Positions 39,802-49,792 of a DNA stretch of 64,000 bases are shown piece by piece (the stretch's first letter is position 1; each line of letters opens with the position of its first letter). The position numbers and the translations under genes were made by a program. Location of the stretch: the NCBI RefSeq assembly GCF_018139145.2, contig NC_059477.1, positions 37,020,502 to 37,084,501 on the forward strand. Direction: 5' to 3'. The notes beneath the pieces are model-generated. The model did no database searches. It saw only the letters and a list, made by a program, of their open reading frames with translations, and was not told the origin of the DNA. The stretch comes from Gymnogyps californianus (taxonomy: Eukaryota; Chordata; Aves; Accipitriformes; Cathartidae).

Positions 39802-42800
39802 GCGCATTTGTCTCTGTGGAGCTGCTGGTACTCCAAATACTGGAGACTCAACCCACTCACGGTATTTCAACATGCAGCTGCTCACCTACTGGCACCTATT
39901 GCCTACTCCAAGTCTGACTCAACCTTACAAAGCTACGACACTCTTCTTCACAGTACATTCATCATGCAGGTTTCCTTGTGACAACAGTATGATAGATAAA
40001 CATAACACTATGTCAGCACACGACATAGATACACACCGATACTTTTAACACACTGAACTTTTAACAGCCCAAATCCAAAGGAGAAAAGCTATGCGTCCCC
40101 TTTATATGCCAGTTTCTTATACATTGTATTATGAATTCTCCTCCTGGTTATTATCTTCTATAATGCAACTTTAAATTGGTTATTTATCCATGCATAAACA
40201 CGCAGAAAATTCCACTTATTGGCAGCACTATTTATTCAGTTTGTGATAGGCATCTTTAAATACTCAAGTTAGGTATTTCCTGGTCTGTACATCCTCATAT
40301 CATGCCATAGATATGTTGGCTAGATTTTCATTAGTCCTTTGATATTTTACAGATATTTTGCTCGGTAGTCTATTTTCTGCCTGCCTATCAGTCACTCCAC
40401 AGTTTCAGTTGTATTCAGATTTAATAATTAGATCTCATGTCTTTCAGGCCTCCATAGACTTTCAGCGGTAGCCTAAAAAATGTTCCTGTCTCAGGTCCAC
40501 CTACTACAACTTTTTTAGTGTCATATCCAAAGCTTTCAGTGTTGATCTGTTTTGGAACAGTTCTAGTTTTGAAAAGGTGTGAAATGTCGATTTGATTAAA
40601 GTGGCTATGTGCAAATAGGCTGTGTTTACACGAATCCTTGTTACTTCTAGGTTATAAACGTGACTGTCATTCTGTTTTAAAAACAAATGGTTGAGAATAT
40701 ACCTCCAATACTCTGTTCAGTGAATATGGTGTCTCTAATTAGCAGAGTAAGGAAATGGCATGTCTGCTGTATCCTACGGACAAGATGCATGCGTGGGCCT
40801 GAGTAGGAAAGAAAGAGAAATACCTTCTTAATTAAGCTTTAGTTTACTTTTCTTAGTTCATCTTGCTTTACTCAGTTGTTTATAGAAGGTGACAGCAATG
40901 GTGGGAGATGAAACAATTAAATGAGATTTTTCTTTAATCCTTGTGCTCTATCTCAAAAGCTGCTGCAGTCTACAAAACACCCTCACGGTTTGCATACTCT
41001 ACTGCTCTTTCAATATTCTCAAATCTCCCATGTTACTTCTTCAGTAGAAGCATGAGATAAATAGTCTCACTAACTGGTTGATTCAGTTTCTGGTAACATC
41101 AACCTTACCAAATTCCTTGTTAAGTGGGTGAGAAAGAATTAAAGACTGCAAAACTCTTCCAATTTTCTTGTTTTGTGTGGGTAAGTATCAAATATTCATG
41201 GAGGAAATCTAACATTTTCATGAGACTTAAAATTCAAAATGAGTAAGTGGTTTTGAAACTACTGTCTAAGGACACATTTTGCAAAACTTGGAAAAAATGG
41301 TCTGTCTGTTCTTAACAGCTGTAATCTGTATGTGAGAGGTGTCGTAGGTCTACATTGAAAATCCTTTTCCCTCCCTGTCCACTTCAGCAACCGTGCAGCA
41401 GTTTAAAGAATGTGAAGGGGTAGAAGGGGCTTCCAAATTCGTACTTGTCATTAGAAAGGTCAGGATACCGTTTCTCCATTGTTGGTCTTCTGTATATTTA
41501 GATGGTCAGTATGGATACCACATTTCAAACAGTGGTTTTAGAAAACCAAGGTGTTATCTCCATCCCTTACCATGACAGCCAGCCTGAAACTGCTGTTTAA
41601 CTTTGGAACTCCTACATTCCAGGTTTCCTTCCAAAATGAGAATCTCCTCCTGCATTACCAGCAGCTACGGACAATGTCACTCTTCACTATATATCAGAAT
41701 CTTGGATGTTTCTTTTAGAGCACTGTTTAGGTCAGAGAAGCATTTTGGAGGTAGGATAGCTATGTCTGCATTATGTTAGTATTTTGAGATGCCAACTACA
41801 ACAATAGAACAGAAATGAGATTCCCTTCTGCAAGTAAAAATAGGTAAGTTGGTGCGGCTGAACTAGAAAGGTTGCTGGAAACCAGGGAGCAAAATTTTGT
41901 TTCATGGCCTCATTTAGTATCCACTGAAGTTCATATATTGTATGTCAATTTTGATGGGTATCTTATAATGCCTGTAGGATAACAATACAACTACCTGCCA
42001 TGCTGATTACATGACCTCTCAGGGAATTGTTTTTACCCAGTTACACCCTGCCAAGTGAGCTGTAGTTTTCATGCCTACTCTACTGTCCTAACTGCAATTA
42101 ATGTGTTTGTGAATAACTTATAGTTATTTCTTCTCATACTCTCTGCCTCCATATGAGGATAGCTCTTGTGTTTCCTTGACCCACATAGGGACACATCATG
42201 CAGTTTGGAAAATGCCTTGCTTTAAAAAATATATTGACTCGTTTAATCAAGGGTGGTAATAAGTTATTCTTGTTTTCACTTCTCCAAAAATAAAATGCTT
42301 AGCTTTTGATTCTTCTTTTTGCTGCTCATGAATCGTCTTTGTCAGTCACAGACGTTTAGAGAACACCACACATGAGTAGCTAGCTGCTATTACGATTAGA
42401 AGGACAAAAATAACTCCTTGGGCGTGACAGCAACAACGTGCACATTCACAGCGTTGTTAGTCACTAAGGATATGCTTCCTTCTCTAGGACCTGAAGTTTT
42501 GGAGGGTTACAACGAGAGAGTGAATGAGCCAACTCACCTTCGAGAAGGTAGTCATCAGCTGCAAAGATTGCAGTTTACTGGGAAATGGCTATTTCATTTT
42601 TTGTATTTGTGCTAGTAATGGACCCTGTCAGTACGCATTCACACACATAACTTTAAGTGCAACTGTCTTTGATCGATTACACTGCAAGGAGGCTGCTTGT
42701 AATTCTTTGTTTGTTCCAGTTTATATACTAGACTGTTTCTTGGTCACCTTATTATTCTGATTCTTGGGTGACTATTTAATAGATAATCACATATTTTTAG

Positions 42801-44458
42801 AAATTATTTTATTTCCAGGCTCTTACGTTAAATCTAACCAATATTTATACTTTATTCAAATAAGGGATGATAATTTTTCTTCTACATATTTGACCTTGTG
42901 TAAGATAGCAATCCTTTCTCTGCTAAAACTGGTACGTTTTCAATCACCTCTTTCTTTACTGATCTAGACACTGGCAGCAACTTTTACAAGCTTTTGTTTT
43001 ATTTCCCACTCCTCTTAGATGCTCACACACAAATGTATTTCAAACAATTGGCTATGAACTATCTATATTATTCTGATCCATATGTCAGTGAAATTATATT
43101 AACAATATTTACTGCACTGAAAAGCTTTAACAGCATCCAGCAGAACATCAGCTTGCCTGGTAATAATTCCCAAATAGAAATAGATTACATTTTTCATAGC
43201 TTAAGAAAAAAAAAAGGTTAATATTGATTTGAAAAATTCATACACAGCCTTTTTTTTTTTTTAGCATATTCAATAAAAGAAAAGAAGTGTGTGTATCGGT
43301 CAGTTTTAAGAAAATGTGTAAATTATATGACTAATACGGGTTAGTAAGATTTTTCTAGCATATAGAAACAGTTAAATCTCAACATCTTTTGGTTACATAT
43401 TTTTGTGTTGCAGAGAGACTGTTGTGTTACAAGTTCTAAGTATTTTATGACAATCAACTTATCAAGCTGTTCTAGACAAACAAACTCTAGCATAAAATTG
43501 AAGTACTATAGAGGCAGTTACATTTCTGCCATATGTGTGCAACATTTTCAGAAGTAAACTGGAAGTCACTCTGTTTTTACACTACAGTTAAGAAAAGAAT
43601 AGTATTATTTGCAGTGTGCTGTATTTACACTATGATTGTTCTTTGCAAGTTTGTTCTTATGAACCACCAGGAAATTGAGGAGAAAAAGTGCTTCCAGTTA
43701 TAATCTTATTCTGCAACTGGCAGTGAAACTGTTTAAATGGCTCATTTTTTGTATGCAGGTGAGTAAAGATTTCATATTATTATACATCTGTCATCTTGAT
43801 TCTTTGGTTGTGGGTCACATAGCCTAAAACATGAGATGACAGCATTGTTGGTAGGCATTTGGAAAGGAAGGCTGCTATCTCCTTCCCTTTTCAACAAAGG
43901 TTACAGAAAACAAATAACAGTAATCAGGAACCAAATTCTGAAGTCCTCCTTCTAATTTCCCATGGAATATAAGTACAGTTTGCACAAGACAGAAGAAAAT
44001 AAAAACCTGAGCTAAATAGTAAAATAGAACACAACGTCAATACGGTTTATTAATAACACAATTTAAAAAAATAATCCTAGAAATTTAAATACATACATGT
44101 TGTCTGTGTTCCTGGTCCAGTGAAAACACCTTTTATAGCAAAACTTATTTCCACGCATAGCACAGAACTTTACCCAGGAGAAAATGTGAAAGAATATGTT
44201 TAGAGTGAGGCTTAAAGCAGACAAGCTATTTATGACAGACCAACTGGATTTGTGGAACAATCTTTCGATGAACTGAGAAACCTGCCTTGGCATGATACTG
44301 TATGGTTTTTTTCTTATGTAACTTACACCATGGGGAGAACAAAATACATACCAAGAAGTTCCACAGCGAGGGCTGCAACACCCTACTTTTTTAAAAAGCT
44401 CTTACAACTCTTTGTGCATGAATAATAATTCAGGCAGAATGCGTACACAAGTCCTAAT

Positions 44459-44537
44459 GCAACTTAACACCCACTTGAAATGTTAAAGCTCCTTTTCTAT
44501 GATGCCAAAATTAATGAGAATTTAATCAGAATCTCTT
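44459..44537. repeat. 77-bp duplicated sequence, copy 2
   Basis: Second copy of the unit at 39724-39801, with the identical 25-base core at 44464-44488 and the shared end TTTAATCAGAATCTC at 44521-44535. The two copies are 4.7 kb apart and estimated by eye at roughly 85 percent identical. Confidence 0.7.
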
Positions 44538-47500
44538 GATAATATGGGGCACAACTGTAAAGCTACAAATGAGAGGTATTCACTAACACATTCTTGAGAA
44601 GAAAATCTGCTGGGTACTTTGCAGGTATCCATTTTTTTCTTTACTTGTGAGCAATTCACCAGGTAAATCTGTGCTCCTGAATGCAGAAGTGTTTTGAAGA
44701 GCAATGAAAATATGTCTTCACAATGAAGTGGCTTGCATGCTCATTTGAGGAGCTTGCAGAACGGAGTTATCAATAAATTGTGTTATACATTTAAGTATAA
44801 TTTAACTAAAAAACAATTCCCCTTGTGTAGGTTACTCAGACAATAGCAGAATGACTAGCAGACCTTTCAAGTGAAGAATGAATAGCAACCAGTCAGGAGG
44901 AATTTCTGTATTTGCAGACACTAGTGATATTCATTTGACTATTTCAAATGATTAGGAAGTTAAATCATGGCTTATTATAAAAACTAAAAAGGTGAAGCAT
45001 TATCAAGAAAAATCATTAACTTGGCTGCAGGTAGTTTGTTGCCTACGGGTCTTTAAGGGTCTGGATGGAGCACACTGTCTCACCAGAGGACGTGTGTTCT
45101 CTGCGTGGCAGAACTTAAGGATTTCAATTCAAGCTGCAAAGCTAACAATGATGTAATTCACCTTTCCTGAGGTGAATACACTGTACAGGGGTTTTAGACT
45201 CTAATTACTACACAAAGTAGGAACTTTAGATAAAGATATAATGCCTATTGATAAAGTGATTCATAATACTGTAAGCAAGTAGGCAGCAAACCTAATTAGG
45301 CCACTTTGTAATGATTGCTTTCTGTATTTGCTATTGCTTGATGGTTCACTATTTGGGAGACAAAAATGGCTGCTACCACCATGTGATCCAGGACCTCCAA
45401 AGCTATGCTCTGCTCTGCGCTGTGACCCATTGCTGGTCATATCAGTGTCATGCACCAGGAGCACCGAATTAACACTGGACTCTGTTAAAGCTGGCTTCCA
45501 AAAAAGGTACTGCATAGAGACAGCCAGCTGATGACAGCTTGCCACGATACCAATCCGTAACTTCCATCTTGGTCTAAGCGTGATACCAGTGTCTGTCCTA
45601 GCTGATCACCTAGAAACACGGCTTGATTTGTACTCCTTGTTCAGGATGTGGAACCAGAGGCTGACAAAATGAGTATATACAGTGTAAAAAGGAAAACATG
45701 GGATTGCAGTCTTGGTTTGGAGAGAGTGGGAGGAGGAAGCCAGGAAAAATGATCTCAGGATCCTGACCTGGGAAAACCGAGGTTGTGCCCGTGCTCATAC
45801 CTGTGGTTCCAGGATGGAAATATATGTCTCTATACATGTCACACCATATACCCCATGAACAATAAGCCTCATGGTTCTGAGAAGCAACAAATGTAATGCA
45901 GATGTGGAGTAAATCTGCTGTTTTGTAACTTCTTTATTCTTTATAAACTTAATTCTTCATAAACTTCATCCATTTTAACTGGAAAGTTAAATAAGAGACC
46001 AAATTAAAGTAAAATAAAAAAATCCAAACAGCCCCCATTCTTACTATGCTTTTTTAAATGGATTTTTTTTTACACATTTTTAATCTGCTGTAATATATTA
46101 TGATGTGTTACTCTTCTAATGGATCACTGATGGATGATCTCATACTACTGCTGATTTACCTCATTGCAAGCCGTACCAGTGTTTGTGTGACAATGTAAGG
46201 CAAAAGTCATTCAGATCTCTTTCAGCTGGTGGAATTAAGAAAATTCATGCATAACCCTACCTTGAGAACTATTAATTGCCTTAAGTATAAGCTTAGGAAC
46301 AGAGCAGAACACTTAATCTTCTAACAGGTCTAAACCTTATTTACCATTCAGCTACAACCTCTTTATTAAAAAAAAATCTCCAACAAGAGGAGGTTTTAAT
46401 CTTCCAGTTCTAAACCCCTAACCAGATCCTGGTTAGATTAAATCTGATCTAATAACCTAATTGTTAAACAGCTGATGATTCATGTCAAACTCTTTGTGGT
46501 AGTTGCTTATGGTAGTGCTTGTAACATTTGCATCCAGGTTTGTGGTGCTGTGTACGAGTGACCTGTACACGAGTCTCCTCTATGTGATAGCCATATTCCT
46601 GTTCACATCATTTTTGTGAGATGCTTTTTAACCATAGCAGCACTGTGCAGGGCACACTTTCTCTCCTACTTCGCACAGACATAGTATAACTGAGTAAAGT
46701 GCTTCCTCTTACCATTAGTTTCCTTTGCAAACCTTCTGATCCTTCTGATCCTTTGCAAACCTGATCCTTCTCACTTTGGATAGCAAGTGTACTTTGCCTT
46801 TTTAATACCGATGTTAGGAAGACCTGGCATGGCATTGGATAGTTTTCTGTACCAAAACGTGTTATGAGACAGCCAAGGTGGAACTATCAGTGATGTTTTG
46901 AGCTCATAGGAGTTGAAACAGCCTCCAGTGTATTCTTATGAAACATCTCTGCACCAAGATCTGTAGAGTACATGTGGCATTAGGTCACCTCCTGCAAAAC
47001 ACCAGCCTTTTGCAGAGGTTGCAAGATAATCATGTAACACTTTGGAGCTTCTCTAGCCACCGTCCTCTTAAAGATGCTCAGGTGATCTTCCATGCAATTG
47101 TGTTGGAGAACAACCCTAGAATTCTCAGTCTGAAGGAAAATAAGAGCTTTACCAAACACAGAAAGCAAGATATGTTGGCCTCATGCCTATTCACAGACTG
47201 CTGACTTTCACTGCTGGCTTTGACTGCATCTGTACTGTCAGCCAGGGTGCTGCCAGCAGCCAGAGCTGTGACTGTGCTGCTTTTCCCATCACCCCTGGTG
47301 TTTGCATACACACAGGCACCAGCTCACGCAGAAATTCAGATCGTTGCTACGAGGGAGCGATCCTCAGTTCCAGGTGACTCCCGTTCCTGTGATCTGAGCG
47401 GGTTTCAGCATGGACAGGGACAAACCTGCTCCGTCCCACTGGCTCCAGCTGCTGTGGCCTTTCTGCAGTGCAACTGGCTTTGCTCGTTGAATACACAGTG

Positions 47501-48264
47501 ACAAATTACTAACAGTCCCCCCTGTTTTTGAGGGGCGTTCGAAACCAAACGGGAGCAGGTGAGACCACTCCAGTAACTTCTAATAGCGGCACTTCGATTT
47601 CTTCTCTGAACGCTGACAGTTACAGTTGACTTGAGGCTGATAGTAACCACCTTCTCTGAAAATAAACATGAAGTATTTTCCATTCTGTCTTGCTGTAATA
47701 ACTAAAGGAAGCAATTTTTTCATAGGGTGTAGAAACCGAATGCAATTATTACTTCCTTCCTAATACTGACCAAACAGCCCAGAAACGGTCCCCTGAGAAA
47801 TCACACGCAGGTACAAGACGTTGGCTGAAAACGCCGTCCCCCCAGACACGTCCTCACAGGGACACGGAGCACCAGCCGCCGACAGAAACGACACGCGCTT
47901 AGGGCAGCAAGCTGCCTCGCTGCGGTTTAGGTTTTTATTTCAAAACTGATGGAACCTGATTGTAAGAGAGGAGAAAGAATATATTATCCCTTCTCTGCTT
48001 TTCCGCCCTCTAAAGCGGGAGATGTGTTTAAAGACCGAGTAAGGGGAGGGAGCTCTGACAGGAGGCTTTGGGAGCCTGCCCCGCTCACAGGCAGTTTTCC
48101 TGACCGCTTTCGGGCTCCCTTCGCTGTCTCTGCTCCCAAACAGCTCTGCAGCCTGTGACGGCGCTTCAGGCAGTTGCAGGACGGGTTTTGTCTGGCGGGG
48201 GAGGCGGGGGAGAAGCGAGGCCGGGAAAGGCCTCCGACACACCGAGGAACGGAGCGGCGGCCGC

Positions 48265-48288
48265 GGGCGGGCGGGCGGGCGGGCGGGC
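48265..48288 (+). other. G-quadruplex motif (GGGC)6
   Basis: Six consecutive GGGC units give six G-triplets separated by single C bases, an ideal intramolecular G-quadruplex pattern. It sits at the GC peak of the CpG island, where such motifs often flank transcription start sites. Confidence 0.85.
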
Positions 48289-48303
48289 GCGACGCCCCGG
48301 CCG

Positions 48304-48318
48304 CCGCCAGGGGGCAGC
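48304..48318 (+). promoter_or_regulatory. CTCF binding site
   Basis: CCGCCAGGGGGCAGC matches the CTCF core consensus (CCASYAGRKGGCRS-like) at nearly every position and is followed by CTG. It lies directly after the G-quadruplex run in the CpG island, which is a typical location. Forward core orientation is on the + strand; loop anchors usually pair with a convergent site. Confidence 0.65.
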
Positions 48319-48351
48319 CTGCCCCCCCCACTGAGCCGCGGGCTGAGCTGC

Positions 48352-48410
48352 GCTCGGCTGGGCTCGGCTAGGCTCGGCGCGGCTCGGCTCGGCTCGGCTC
48401 GGCTCGGCAG
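48352..48410. repeat. GGCTC pentamer array
   Basis: Five perfect GGCTC units at 48381-48405 are preceded by diverged units of GCTCGGCT(G/A)G and GCTCGGCGC form. The array is within the CpG island and likely length-variable. Frames across it code for simple Arg/Ala/Glu or Ser/Arg repeats and are not genes. Confidence 0.8.
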
Positions 48411-49229
48411 TTCCCGTGGCGTTGGCGCTTTTCCGAGCGCCCCCGCTGAGGGGGTACTTTGGCCCAGAGGGAAAGGGCGGCCCCTGCCCGGCGGGCTGGC
48501 GGTGCCGCGGCAGCAGCGGTGGGTCGGTTTGAGCCCCCGGCCTGTGTTTTAAAGGAATTGCTGTAATTTGTTACGCCTTCACAACCGGTATCGTCCCTGC
48601 GTTTCCAGGCTGGGCCAGTGCGAGAGCGGAGGTTGTTAGTTTGTGCCGCCTGATCTGGTGGCTCTGAGGTCGGAGCAAACCGGGGAGGAAAAACAAGTAA
48701 CGAGGTGATGCTGATCACAAGAGTTGTCCTCGTTTGTGTGGTTAATGGGGCCCAGCTCTCTGGGTGGGCTCTGCCTGAGGCCAGCCAGGGTTGACTGAGC
48801 TGGGTCTTCTCTGGCTGGAGAACTCGGCCATTGTATCCAAAACCCCCAAACCCTGTTTTGTTTTAGAAGAGAGGCCACTCTCCAGCCACCCCAGAGACAA
48901 AAGGCTCCATGAAAAATGCTTCCGTGAAATTACTTGCTTCAAACCTTTAAATCTGCCCATGGTTTCGCAGACAAAGCTGCAGTCAACGCGCATCATGGCA
49001 CGGGAACAGGTGTCATTAACTGCTGGCGAGCTGCTCGTGGGTCTCGCTTTAGGAAAAATGCAAATCTTTAACCCTACCCTTTTGCTCAGAACATTAGAGA
49101 ATTGAGGGTAGGGCTGTGTTATTGTGCTGTCTGCAGTAACGGCACCTCTGCGAACAAACAGCTGCGTCCCTCTGGTGCATACAGGTGAAGAGATGAACGC
49201 TGCCACTCAAAGGCTGTGATAGAAAATTA

Positions 49230-49317
49230 GGTGTAATGCTGAAGCTGAAAGGAAAAGGGTAAAAGAAAAACTAGCTACTCCTTAGTGTTTGGCATTACAC
49301 ATTTGGGTGTAATGCCA
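49230..49317. promoter_or_regulatory. Triple GGTGTAATGC motif with a perfect hairpin
   Basis: GGTGTAATGC occurs on the + strand at 49230-49239. TGGCATTACAC (49291-49301) and GTGTAATGCCA (49308-49318) then form an 11-bp inverted repeat around a six-base loop, ATTTGG. Three copies of one ten-base word within 90 bp, about 0.5 kb past the CpG island, could be a clustered protein-binding site. The factor is unknown; the TAATGC core is homeodomain-like. Confidence 0.45.
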
Positions 49318-49654
49318 GATGTATTAACCCTAGATTACATAGAAATGTCAAAGCAAAAACACCATCAAAGCCTCTAAAAGCACTAATATTTATTTCCTGA
49401 CACTCTTTTGCCTTTGAACTGTTATCCTATGTCTGTGTGACTGTAATTTATACATCTAAGAGAGAATTTCACTAAATAAGCAGAAGAAGGTAAATAAAAT
49501 CCTTTCAGAGGAGCAAAAATCTGTTCTAAGAAAAAATTACTACCTTGTAGTAGGGAGAGCACTTATTTAGATTTTGGTGTTTGAAGCATTTCTTGCTCTG
49601 ACCAGCACCAGAGAAAAAAGGCTTGGTTTCTGAACGATGTTCTCCCACTTCCAG

Positions 49655-49792
49655 GCTTTGCAGCCAGCCAGCGATGCCACCGACACCTGTGGTTTGCAGG
49701 ATTCCTCTGGTCTGGAGGATGCTGGTGCAGGTCAGAGACGGTGCAGCTGCCACTTCTGCAGCTCGTGCTGTAGCACAGAATGGAGAGAGGAG
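49655..49792 (+). other. Candidate spliced exon downstream of the CpG island
   Basis: A pyrimidine-rich acceptor (TTCTCCCACTTCCAG/GC) ends at 49654 and a good donor (GAGGAG/GTAAAT) starts at 49793, enclosing 138 bp. The segment is GC-richer than its flanks, and one frame is open through all 46 codons (starting ALQPASDATD, rich in Cys, Ser and Ala in the second half). I recognise no domain. Because 138 is a multiple of three the exon could be coding, but it could equally be a 5' untranslated or long noncoding RNA exon, or a chance arrangement. The nearest likely promoter is the island 1-1.8 kb to the left. Confidence 0.35.

Larger units (their letters stand above)
37965..47779. other. AT-rich noncoding stretch, no gene seen
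   Basis: No supported coding gene. Holds the two copies of a 77-bp sequence at 39724 and 44459, and a possible but weak exon-like segment at 41388-41458 (pyrimidine-rich acceptor, weak donor). Near 46720-46770 a short tandem of CTTCTGATC and CCTTTGCAAACC words occurs. GC content and CpG frequency start to rise from about 47200 towards the island. Confidence 0.6.
47780..48720. promoter_or_regulatory. CpG island, likely promoter
   Basis: This is the only long stretch in the window with dense CpG dinucleotides. It contains a NotI site (GCGGCCGC, 48257-48264), Sp1-type GGCGGGGGAGGCGGGGG boxes near 48196, a GGGC hexamer run, a CTCF site and a GGCTC array. In birds CpG islands of this size mostly mark transcription start regions. 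No TATA box is evident, as usual for such promoters. Direction is not certain: a candidate + strand exon lies about 1 kb to the right, and possible donors occur on + (CCGA/GTAAGG at about 48036) and on - (near 48080). Frames of 100-116 codons inside it have only low-complexity composition and are not called. Confidence 0.8.

Noticed and set aside
45261..45545. 94-codon minus frame resembling an exon
   Set aside because: Composition was mixed enough to look coding, but no splice signals fit and no family is recognised.
47940..48718. Frames of 100-116 codons on the minus strand in the CpG island
   Set aside because: Arg/Ala/Pro-rich and Ser/Arg-repeat frames are expected by chance in CpG islands; no recognisable protein and no supporting splice pattern.
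48742..49206. 154-codon minus and 104-codon plus frames next to the island
   Set aside because: They overlap on opposite strands, neither resembles a known family, and no splice structure favours either.
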